A DNA stretch of 64,000 bases from Labrys miyagiensis (lineage in GTDB: Bacteria > Pseudomonadota > Alphaproteobacteria > Rhizobiales > Labraceae). A program made the translations under genes and the position numbers. Where the stretch lies: NCBI RefSeq assembly GCF_030160835.1, contig NZ_BSPC01000058.1, positions 1 through 64,000 of the forward strand, read 5' to 3'. Of the stretch, positions 54,263 to 64,000 are shown piece after piece. The notes beneath the pieces are model-generated. The model was not told the origin of the DNA. It made no database searches and was given only the letters and a program-made list of their open reading frames with translations. Numbering within the stretch: the first letter of the stretch is position 1; each line of letters starts with the position of its first letter.

Positions 54263-54294
54263 TGTAACGGTTATATATCATTATATACGTTACA
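54263..54294. promoter_or_regulatory. Palindrome between divergent genes (probable operator)
   Basis: TGTAACG (54263-54269) and CGTTACA (54288-54294) are perfect inverse copies with an 18-base AT-rich spacer. They lie in the 97-base gap between the EamA gene and the regulator gene and would overlap the promoters of both. Confidence 0.55.
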
Positions 54295-54337
54295 ACACAC
54301 GCTTGAGTTTTTAGTTCCCATGCAGGAAGCTGAGCCC

Positions 54338-54961
54338 ATGACGCCGCACACCGACATTGCCGCGATCCGCCTGCTGGGCGGGCACCCGGCGCTGGATTTC
54401 ATCAACACGGTCGACGCCTGGCGCGACCGCTGGGGGCCGGATTTTCTGGTCCGCTATGAGGATCTGGTGGCCTGGGCTGAACGCGTCGATCTTGTCGGTG
54501 CCGGGCTCGCGGCAGTGTTACGCACCAAGGCGGCCAACGCTCCCGCTGAGGCTGAAGCTGCTCTGATGCGGGCACGGGCGCTGAGGCAGAGCCTCCATGC
54601 CCTCTTCCTCAGCGAAGCCGAGGCTGCGCCCCTGAATTCGGATGACGCGAAGCAGCTCAATGCCATCCTGCGCCAGGCCGGAGAGCATCGCGAGCTGCGG
54701 CAGGAGGCAGGCTCGTTTCACTGGGCCTGGCGTGACGAAGCTGATCTCGACGCCGTCCTCTACCGCGTCGCCTTCGAGGCGGCCGATCTGCTCGCCGCGC
54801 GCGCAAGCCGCCGCGACATACGCGAATGCCATGGCGTGAACTGCGGCTGGCTGTTCCTCGATACCTCGCGCAGCGGCCGCAGGCTATGGTGCTCGGAGGA
54901 GACCTGTGGCACAGCCATGCGCGTGCGCCGCTTCCGCCAGAAAGACAGGCCCGAAGCGTGA
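54338..54961 (+). CDS. ABATE / CGNR zinc-finger transcription regulator
   Basis: 207 residues from the ATG at 54338 (ATG at 54320 is the alternative). The N-terminal ABATE domain shows LLGGHPALDFINTVDAWRDR and EDLVAWAERV. The C-terminal zinc finger has CHGVNCGWLFLDTSRSGRR followed by LWCSEETCGTAMRVRRFR, four cysteines in the family spacing, although the naming CGNR motif is here CGTAMR. COG5516-type proteins are thought to be stress or metabolite-linked regulators. Divergent from an EamA exporter that it may control. Confidence 0.85.
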   Translation: MTPHTDIAAIRLLGGHPALDFINTVDAWRDRWGPDFLVRYEDLVAWAERVDLVGAGLAAVLRTKAANAPAEAEAALMRARALRQSLHALFLSEAEAAPLNSDDAKQLNAILRQAGEHRELRQEAGSFHWAWRDEADLDAVLYRVAFEAADLLAARASRRDIRECHGVNCGWLFLDTSRSGRRLWCSEETCGTAMRVRRFRQKDRPEA

Positions 54962-55104
54962 GCCGTCCTCTTCCACCAGGCGAAAATCATTGCAAGAAAA
55001 TGCGATGGACGCGCTGGCTTGATCCCGCTTCCATGGGGTAATGCCAGACGTCGCATCGTTGCGCCGAAAACAAGCAAAGCGAGCCAGGGGAGCCCGACCA
55101 CCTC

Positions 55105-56394
55105 ATGCCGGATCATGCAGACACGCAGCGCGCCGTCCTCGATGCCATTTTCACGGGCGCCGTCGCCGCCTCCCATCCGGCCAGCTTCCTGCCTTCCCAC
55201 TTGCCGTCCTTGCCGGCAACCGGGCGCCTGGTGATCATCGCGGCCGGCAAGGCCGGCGGCAGCATGGCCGAGGTCGCAGAAGCCCATTATGCCGGGCTCG
55301 GCCTGCCGACCGGACGTATCAGCGGCGTTGCGGTGGCGCGCCATGGCTATGGCCGCCCGCTCAAGACCATCCCGATGATCGAGGCCGGCCACCCCGTTCC
55401 GGATGCCGGCAGCGTGGAGGGCGCCACGCGCGCGCTCGAAGCCGCTCGCTCCGCCGGGCCTGACGATCTCGTCCTCGTGCTGCTGTCGGGTGGCGCCTCG
55501 GCCAATCTGGTGGCGCCGGCAGGCGATCTCACCCTCGACGACAAGCGTGCCATCACCCGCCACCTCCTGCGCTCGGGCGCGGCGATCGGCGAGATCAACG
55601 TAGTGCGCAAGCGCCTGTCGCGCATCAAGGGCGGAAGGCTGGCGCAGGCGGCCCACCCGGCACGGCTCCTGACGCTCGCCGTCTCCGACGTGCCGGGCGA
55701 TGATCCCGCCATCATCGGCTCCGGACCAACCGTTCCGGATCCAGCCAGCAACGCCCAGGCGCTTGCCATCGCCGATCGTTTCAACACGCCGCTCGGCGCC
55801 GCGCGCAGCCTTTTCGAAGACGCAGGCAATGAGACGCCGAAACCGGGCGATGCTGTGTTTGCCAACAGCGAATTCCACATCGTCGCGACGCCCGCCCAGA
55901 TGATCGCCGCTGCGATAGAGATAGCTGCGCAGCATGGCTATGAACCGGTGGTGCTCGGCGCCAATGTCGAGGGCGAGGCGCGCAGCGTCGCCGCCGACCA
56001 GGCGAAGCAAGCGAGAGCCTTGAAGGCGGCCGGGCGCAAGGCCGCTCTCATCTCGGGCGGCGAGCTGACGGTGACCATCACCGGCAAGGGCCGCGGCGGC
56101 CCCAACCAGGAATTCAGCCTCGCTCTCGCCCTGGCGCTGGGCGGCGAGCCCGGCATCAGCGCCCTTGCCGCTGATACGGACGGCACCGATGGCGGCGGCG
56201 GCCTCGCCACCGATCCGGCCGGCGCGATCATCGACCCCACCACCCTCGCCCGCGCGCGAGCCGGGGGCGTGGATCCGGAGGCCTATCTCGCCAACAACGA
56301 CTCGACGGGCTTCTTCGAAGCCATCGGCGATCTCGTGGCGCCTGGGCCGACCTTCACCAATGTGAATGATCTGAGGGTGATTTTGGTTGGATAG
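55105..56394 (+). CDS. Glycerate 2-kinase (MOFRL family)
   Basis: 429 residues; phosphorylates D-glycerate to 2-phosphoglycerate and so links glyoxylate or tartronate breakdown to glycolysis. N-terminal GRLVIIAAGKAGGSMAEVAE; middle VLLSGGASANLVAPAGDLTL and INVVRKRLSRIKGGRLAQAA; C-terminal MOFRL domain with RKAALISGGELTVTITGKGR, GPNQEFSLALALAL and AADTDGTDGGGGLATDPAGA. Full length. No glyoxylate carboligase or tartronate semialdehyde reductase gene is nearby, so its pathway partner is elsewhere. A repeat element follows. Confidence 0.93.
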   Translation: MPDHADTQRAVLDAIFTGAVAASHPASFLPSHLPSLPATGRLVIIAAGKAGGSMAEVAEAHYAGLGLPTGRISGVAVARHGYGRPLKTIPMIEAGHPVPDAGSVEGATRALEAARSAGPDDLVLVLLSGGASANLVAPAGDLTLDDKRAITRHLLRSGAAIGEINVVRKRLSRIKGGRLAQAAHPARLLTLAVSDVPGDDPAIIGSGPTVPDPASNAQALAIADRFNTPLGAARSLFEDAGNETPKPGDAVFANSEFHIVATPAQMIAAAIEIAAQHGYEPVVLGANVEGEARSVAADQAKQARALKAAGRKAALISGGELTVTITGKGRGGPNQEFSLALALALGGEPGISALAADTDGTDGGGGLATDPAGAIIDPTTLARARAGGVDPEAYLANNDSTGFFEAIGDLVAPGPTFTNVNDLRVILVG

Positions 56395-56430
56395 GACCAG
56401 CGGGCGCGCTTGGAGAAAGAGGCGCGGGAA

Positions 56431-56629
56431 GCCTCCCCCACGAAGCTGGGGGAGGTGGCATTGCGAAGCAATGACGGAGGGGGGGTGGCCCGCTTGCGGA
56501 CAAATAACCGGACAAGGCTCGGGTGCATCGAGAGAGGCTGAACCCTCTCCCTTTGGGTCGAGCCCGTCGGGCCACACCCCCTCCGAGCCGGCTTCGCCGG
56601 CCCACCTCCCCCAGCTCCGTGGGGGAGGC
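56431..56629. repeat. Large palindromic repeat with CCTCCCCCACGAAG ends
   Basis: GCCTCCCCCACGAAGCTGGG with the following GGAGGTGG block starts it; the inverse (CCACCTCCCCCAGCTCCGTG, then GGGGGAGGC) ends it. Inner blocks GGAGGGGGGGTGGCCCG and GGGCCACACCCCCTCC are inverse copies as in 23924-24141. It lies 37 bases after the glycerate kinase stop. Confidence 0.8.
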
Positions 56630-56765
56630 TCGCGTCGCGCTCTCCTCGGCCTCTTTCGTGCCTTTCCACACATCAAATATCAAAATACAAATTGCATTTT
56701 GAAATTTAATACTGTACACCTCCCTCCATCGGCGGCACCGAGCCGCCGGAGCAAGGAGACAGACC

Positions 56766-57143
56766 ATGGGACACGGCAGATGGAACCCGCATGACTGGGC
56801 CAGCTACGCCGCCCGCAACACCAACGGACGCTCGGCCGCCGAGATTTTCTCGGCCCGGGGCATGCAGCCAGCCTTCGACCCCACCCGCATCGCCATGCGG
56901 GAATCCCGCGACAGACGCGAGAACCCGATCTCGACCGCGATCATCCTCGCCAGCGACGTTACGGGATCGATGGGCACGATCGCGGAAGTGATGATCCGCA
57001 GCGGCCTGGACACCACCATGCGTGAGATCTATGCCCGCAAGCCGGTGAGCGATCCGCATGTGATGGTGATGGCGGTGGGCGATGCCGAATGCGACCGCGC
57101 GCCCCTGTAGGCCACCCAGTTCGAGGCCGATATGGTCCCGCAT
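56766..57143 (+). pseudogene. Interrupted vWA-domain protein
   Basis: The frame begins well, with an AGGAG-type site before ATG: MGHGRWNPHDWASYAARNTN, then the metal-site strand STAIILASDVTGSMGTIAEV (MIDAS-like DVTGSM), then DPHVMVMAVGDAECDRAPL. A TAG stop at 57108 follows where relatives, as I recall them, have glutamine (a single C to T change, CAG to TAG), and after it the frame continues ATQFEAD, the expected next residues. Beyond about 57143 the similarity is lost completely. So both a nonsense change and a deletion or replacement have occurred. The intact gene would be about 270 codons. Confidence 0.7.
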
Positions 57144-57483
57144 CTCGCGATGACGTGCCTCGACCAGGTGGGTGAAAAACCGACCGTAATCGCAGATGGC
57201 ACGGAACAGCGCGCCTCTCCGACAGGGCTCTCGGAGGCGGCGTTCCGTCTTACCGGCGCCCGCAGCCTCATCAGCAGCTACGGTCCCTGCCGGGCGAGTC
57301 TCGAAGGAGAGATTTTCGAACGGCGTGACGTAGCGCCGACAAATGCAGCCGCTGCGAAGATGGACGCGGCCTGAACAGCCAACGCTATTTCGGGAATCGG
57401 CGCGCACCATCATTTTGACCCAAGCTTATTGCCCTCTGGCCATGCCATTGCCATGTGCGAGTTGAATCAGGGTCACGTCCGTA
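57144..57483. other. Region after the broken vWA gene, no recognised gene
   Basis: 340 bases. The plus-strand frame reads on to 57374 as a protein-like stretch (LSEAAFRLTGARSLISSYGP and CRASLEGEIFERRDVAPT), and the opposite strand also reads plausibly (RAICDYGRFFTHLVEARHRE). I recognise neither. It may be inserted foreign or rearranged DNA. Confidence 0.35.
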
Positions 57484-59349
<1,866 letters not shown>

Positions 59350-59516
59350 CTGGGAGCGCGGACGTCCTCGTCCGCTCTTGAACCGCAGACGTTTCAAGGC
59401 ATTAGGGACGGTCGTTAAGGCGAAGCCACAAAGAAGGGCGTGGTCTATTATCCAGGCTACGCCTTTCTTGCCTTACGCTACATTTCAAGAGCGGACGAGG
59501 TCGTCCGCGTTCCCAG
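59350..59516. repeat. MITE-like element, CTGGGAGCGCGGAC family, 167 bases
   Basis: The left end CTGGGAGCGCGGACGTC, with the following CTCGTCCGCTCTTGAA, is matched by the inverse at the right end (TTCAAGAGCGGACGAG, then GTCGTCCGCGTTCCCAG, 59484-59516); the arms of 33 bases differ at one or two sites. Inner blocks (GAAGGGCGTGG and CTACGCCTTTCTT) extend the fold-back. It abuts the stop codons of both flanking genes. No target-site duplication is obvious. Confidence 0.8.
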
Positions 59517-60419
59517 CTACACCATGCCGTTCCCAGCATCCGATCCGTGCCTGGCGCGATGGCGCTGGACCAGCAGCAGGATGGTGATGGCGCCGAGGAT
59601 CACCGCCATCGAAATTGCGGTGGTGAGCGTTCCCAGCGCGTAGATCACCGGTGTCGTCACCGTGGTGGTCATGCCTTCGAGCTGGAGGGGCAGCGTGTTC
59701 TCGGCACCGATCGCCTGGCTGGTGCGAGCGATCTCGTCCCAGGAGAGCGTGAAGCCGAACAGCGCCACGCCGACCAGAGAGGGTGCGATGATCGGCAGCA
59801 CGACATTCCAGAAGGTCTGCCAGGGCGTTGCGCCGAGATCGCGCGCCGCTTCCTCATAGGAGGGGTTGAAGCGGTTGAACACGGCGAACATGATCAGCAG
59901 GCCGAAAGGCAGCGTCCAGGTCAGGTGGGCGCCGAGGCCGGAGGTGAAGATGCCGACCACCGTCTGGTAATTGTCCTGGATCCACTCGATCTCATAGGTG
60001 TCGCCGATGGCCTTGATGGTGTCGTCGACGATCTTGAATTCCAGCGCGATGCCGAGCGACACGATGATCGAGGGTAGGATCAGGCTGGCGATGGCGGTGT
60101 AGAACAGGAAGTTGGACCCGAAGAAGCGCCGACGGAAGGCGAGGCCCGCCATCACCGAAATCACCACGGTGAGGAAGGCCACCAGCAGGCCGAGCCCAAG
60201 CGAGCGGAAGAAGGCATCGCCGATGCCGCTCACCGTATCGCCATAGAAAAGCTCGTGGAACCAGTGCAGGGACACCCCGTTCATCGGGAAGGTCAGGCCG
60301 CCATCCGGCCCCTGGAACGACAGGATCAGGATGGTGATGGTCGGCCCGTAGAGGAACAGCACATAGAGCGCGAAGACGGCCGTCAGGATGTAGAAGGTGA
60401 GACCCCTGCCCTCTCTCAT
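59517..60419 (-). CDS. Polyamine-type ABC transporter permease 2 (PotC-like)
   Basis: 300 residues with six hydrophobic helices. The permease signature loop is YEEAARDLGATPWQTFWNVV, followed by LPIIAPSLVGVALFGFTLSW, as in PotC-type proteins. It pairs with the permease at 60421-61368 (separated by one base; TGAGATG). Last gene of the operon for a periplasmic-binding-protein importer of the spermidine/putrescine or related type; the substrate is not known. Its stop is at the edge of a MITE-like element. Confidence 0.92.
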   Translation of the reverse strand: MREGRGLTFYILTAVFALYVLFLYGPTITILILSFQGPDGGLTFPMNGVSLHWFHELFYGDTVSGIGDAFFRSLGLGLLVAFLTVVISVMAGLAFRRRFFGSNFLFYTAIASLILPSIIVSLGIALEFKIVDDTIKAIGDTYEIEWIQDNYQTVVGIFTSGLGAHLTWTLPFGLLIMFAVFNRFNPSYEEAARDLGATPWQTFWNVVLPIIAPSLVGVALFGFTLSWDEIARTSQAIGAENTLPLQLEGMTTTVTTPVIYALGTLTTAISMAVILGAITILLLVQRHRARHGSDAGNGMV

Positions 60420-60420
60420 C

Positions 60421-61368
60421 TCAGAGCTCCTTCCGGATGTCGATGAAGCGCACCATCGCCGCGATGATCATCATCACGACCGCGAGCAGGATGATGGCGT
60501 TGGCGGCGGCGATCGGGAATTGCAGGTAGCCGATCTCGACATTGATGACCTTGCCGATCGAGGCGATCTGCTGGCCGCCCATCAGGCCGATAGTGATGAA
60601 GTCGCCCATCACCACGGTGATCACGAAGATCGAGCCGATGGCGATGCCGGTCTTGGAGAGCGGGATGATGACATTCCACAGGGTCTGCCAGCCCGAGGCG
60701 CCATTGTCATAGGCCGCCTCGACCAGCGAGCGATCGATGCGCGACATCGAATTGACGATCGGCACGATCATGAACACCGTGTTGAGGTGCACGAAGGCCA
60801 GGATCACCGAGAAGTTGGAATAGAGCAGCCAATCCTGGGGCTGGCTGGTGATGCCGATATTCATCAATGTCTGGTTGATCAAGCCGTTCCGGCCGAGCAG
60901 CGGGATCCAGGAGATCATGCGGATGACATTCGAGGTCCAGAACGGAATGGTGCAGAGCAGCGCCAGTACGAGGCGTGTCGTCGTCTTCTTCACCTCGAAG
61001 GCGATGTAATAGGACACCGTGAAGCCGATCAGCAGGGTGGAGAGCCAGACGATCAGGCAGAATTTCAGGGTCGACAGATAGGTTTTGAAGGTCGTGCACA
61101 GGTCCGGCAGGCCCGAGACGCATTTGTCGAAGACCTCGACATAGTTCTGCAGCTTGAAATCGGGCTCGATCGAATATTCGGTATAGTCCCAGAAGCTGAC
61201 GATGAAGGTGGCCAGCAAGGGCAGGATGAAGAAGGTCGCGAAGACGATGGTCAGCGGCGCGGCCTGCCAATAGGAGGCCCAGCGGGACAAGGCGGGCTTG
61301 CTGGTCCGCGCGCGCGGCGGGGCGGAGACGGAGGCTGCTGTGGAGGACGTGGCTGTCGTGACCGCCAT
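60421..61368 (-). CDS. Polyamine-type ABC transporter permease 1 (PotB-like)
   Basis: 315 residues. After a Ser/Ala/Pro-rich cytoplasmic N-terminus come six helices, the first QAAPLTIVFATFFILPLLAT. The coupling loop is LVEAAYDNGASGWQTLWNVI, then IPLSKTGIAIGSIFVITVVM. NSMSRIDRSLVEAAYDNGAS matches the PotB-like branch. The periplasmic loop SEPD..LQNYVEVFDKCVSG is long, as in rhizobial relatives. Partner of the downstream PotC-like protein. Confidence 0.92.
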   Translation of the reverse strand: MAVTTATSSTAASVSAPPRARTSKPALSRWASYWQAAPLTIVFATFFILPLLATFIVSFWDYTEYSIEPDFKLQNYVEVFDKCVSGLPDLCTTFKTYLSTLKFCLIVWLSTLLIGFTVSYYIAFEVKKTTTRLVLALLCTIPFWTSNVIRMISWIPLLGRNGLINQTLMNIGITSQPQDWLLYSNFSVILAFVHLNTVFMIVPIVNSMSRIDRSLVEAAYDNGASGWQTLWNVIIPLSKTGIAIGSIFVITVVMGDFITIGLMGGQQIASIGKVINVEIGYLQFPIAAANAIILLAVVMMIIAAMVRFIDIRKEL

Positions 61369-61539
61369 GGAGAACCTTTGCTAGGGCGATTTACCTTCAG
61401 ATCGAATCACCAAGAATCGCAAAATGCGTTTGATACCAGGAAGTTATTTTGGAAATCCGCTCCCGCTTGAAAGCATTTTGCTCTAGGAAGCCGCGTAAGC
61501 CTTCTCCACGATGCGGAGAAGGCTTTGCATTGCGCTAGA

Positions 61540-62820
61540 TCAAGCCGCGATGAACTCGTTCCACTTTTTGACCATGTACTCGTTCTCATCCATGACCGCG
61601 TTCCAGCAGGCCACGGCGCCCATGCGTTCGGCATAGGAACCGCCGTCGCGGGTGGCGCCCGCCTTCTCGAGCAGGCCGCCATCCGGACCATGGATGTCCT
61701 TCTCGGCAGGCTTGCCTTCCATCCAGTAGGCCCACTCATAGGGCTCCATATGCTCCTTGGCGGTGTCGAGCACCGCCGAATAGTAGCCCTGGCGGTTGAG
61801 ATAGGCGCCGGCCCAGCCCGAGAGGAACCAGTTGATGAACTCATAGGCGGCGTCGAGCTGCTTGCCCTTCAGCGTCTTGGGCAGGGCGAAGCCCGAGGCC
61901 CAGGCGCGGTAGCCTTCCTTGAGCGGCTGGAACTTGCACTCGATGCCCTTGAGGCGCACGGCGGTGACAGCCGGGGACCACATCGACTGGATCACGGTCT
62001 CGCCTGAGGCCATCAGGTTGACGCTCTCGTTGAAATCCGACCAGAAAGCGCGGAACTGGCCGGCCTTCTTGGCTTCGATCAAGGTCGCCATCGTCAGGTC
62101 GATCTCGTCCTTGGTCATGTTGCCCTTGTCGGCATATTTGTGCTTGCCGGTGGCTTCGACGACCATGGCGGCATCCATGATGCCGATCGAGGGGATGTTG
62201 AGGATCGCCGCCTTACCCTTGAACTCAGGGTTGAGCAGCTCGGCCCAACTGGAGATCGGACGCTTGATCAGGTCGGGACGGATACCCAGCGTATCGGCAT
62301 TGTAGGTGGTCGGGATCAGCGTGATCCATTCGGTCGGATCGGCCGAGAACTTCTTGGAATGCTGGCCTTCGAGATAGAACACCTTCTTGGGTGCTGTGCC
62401 CTGGTCGCCGATCTTCTTGCCGTCGACTTCGCCCTTGGTGATCACGGTGGCGAGCTTGTCGACCAGCTTGATCTTCTTGGCGTCCATGCCCATCAGATTG
62501 CCCGACGGCACCAGCTTCTTGAGGCTGAAATATTCGGTGTCGACGAGGTCGAAGGAATTCGGCTGGGTGATGATGCGCTTGGTGACGTCATCGGTATCAA
62601 CAGAGACATACTGGATCTTGACGCCGGTATCCTTGAAGGCCTGGTCCGCAATGGCCGGCGCTTGGTTGGTGGCGGTCGAGAGGTAGCGCAGCGTGATCGG
62701 GTCGGCGGCATGCACCGCGGGGGCTGCCAGCACGCTCGCGCCGGCAGCGGCGCCCGCCAGCGCAATGCCTCCCTTCAGGAGGTCGCGGCGCGAGAGGCCG
62801 CCCTTTTGCTCTTTCTTCAT
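61540..62820 (-). CDS. Periplasmic binding protein of the polyamine-type ABC importer (PotD-like)
   Basis: 426 residues. Signal peptide KKEQKGGLSRRDLLKGGIAL has a twin-arginine motif, then VLAAPAVHAADPITLRYLST. The mature protein has features of PotD-type binding proteins: DLVDTEYFSLKKLVPSGNLM, then WAELLNPEFKGKAAILNIPS, GETVIQSMWSPAVTAVRLKG, YEFINWFLSGWAGAYLNRQG. It may bind a polyamine or another cationic or acidic solute; the pocket residues cannot be read with certainty. It is second in the operon after the ATPase. Confidence 0.9.
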   Translation of the reverse strand: MKKEQKGGLSRRDLLKGGIALAGAAAGASVLAAPAVHAADPITLRYLSTATNQAPAIADQAFKDTGVKIQYVSVDTDDVTKRIITQPNSFDLVDTEYFSLKKLVPSGNLMGMDAKKIKLVDKLATVITKGEVDGKKIGDQGTAPKKVFYLEGQHSKKFSADPTEWITLIPTTYNADTLGIRPDLIKRPISSWAELLNPEFKGKAAILNIPSIGIMDAAMVVEATGKHKYADKGNMTKDEIDLTMATLIEAKKAGQFRAFWSDFNESVNLMASGETVIQSMWSPAVTAVRLKGIECKFQPLKEGYRAWASGFALPKTLKGKQLDAAYEFINWFLSGWAGAYLNRQGYYSAVLDTAKEHMEPYEWAYWMEGKPAEKDIHGPDGGLLEKAGATRDGGSYAERMGAVACWNAVMDENEYMVKKWNEFIAA

Positions 62821-62884
62821 CGACTATCCCCTTCTGGATCGGATTCTCTTTTGATTACGGGCCCTTAGAGCGTCTTGTTTTGCT

Positions 62885-63925
<1,041 letters not shown>

Positions 63926-64000
63926 TCAGGATTGTCGACAATCCCTATGCATGGGCCGTGCCAAGTGAAATTGCGTGATTCTTCAACGCATTAAGATTTA

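Overview
The window is about 63% GC and reads as chromosomal DNA of an alphaproteobacterium, most likely order Hyphomicrobiales (Rhizobiales). The pointers are a chvE-gguA-gguB sugar importer, a GGAAC-N16-CGTT promoter of the general stress response (EcfG) type, a class II DAHP synthase, citramalate synthase, a CGNR/ABATE regulator and several families of intergenic palindromic repeats. No genus can be named from the sequence alone. There is one tRNA gene, no rRNA and no CRISPR array. Nothing marks a prophage, a conjugative element or an intact insertion sequence.

Layout. 0-9.4 kb: a DUF4239-type membrane protein, a decayed secreted lipase, an orphan TRAP binding protein, an HMT1/ATM1-type ABC exporter, a LysM/Ig-like protein and two secreted ClpP-fold proteins flanking a LOG-family nucleotide hydrolase. 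9.6-16.1 kb: YceI, a dhaK-dhaL kinase pair without dhaM, and the overlapping operon cysS - GNAT - cimA. 16.1-26.7 kb: a 1.5-kb stretch with one small gene and many hairpins, creA, gltX, a MipA/OmpV porin, a flavin/iron-sulfur oxidoreductase and a flotillin-like protein. 26.7-33 kb: nadE, dgkA and the chvE-gguA-gguB operon, with a strong terminator between the binding-protein gene and the ATPase gene. 33.1-41.2 kb: the threonine catabolic genes kbl and tdh, separated by a toxin-antitoxin pair with its own operator; ppk2; a GMC oxidoreductase remnant; tandem duplicated metallophosphoesterases; and a class II DAHP synthase.

41.3-47.1 kb is the most unusual part. It holds a secreted Sel1-repeat protein, a three-domain TIR/DUF4062-like/TIR-like protein and a STAND-type NTPase with one membrane segment and TPR repeats, all on one strand. 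TIR and STAND are 11 bases apart, and the STAND ribosome binding site starts 2 bases after the TIR stop codon. This looks like a transmembrane STAND signalling or immunity module.

47.1-64 kb: gor, a DUF2059 protein, rpiA, gph, tRNA-Val(CAC), a degenerate and a canonical response-regulator receiver overlapping by 4 bases, a small secreted protein behind the EcfG-type promoter, a divergent EamA exporter and CGNR regulator pair with a shared palindrome, a glycerate kinase, a broken vWA gene, an ABC exporter, and a complete polyamine-type ABC importer (ATPase, binding protein, two permeases).

Most genes are ordinary housekeeping, transport and central metabolism. Intergenic spaces carry at least four families of palindromic repeats, some MITE-like. 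Coordinates of starts were adjusted where a ribosome binding site or an overlap decides between candidates.
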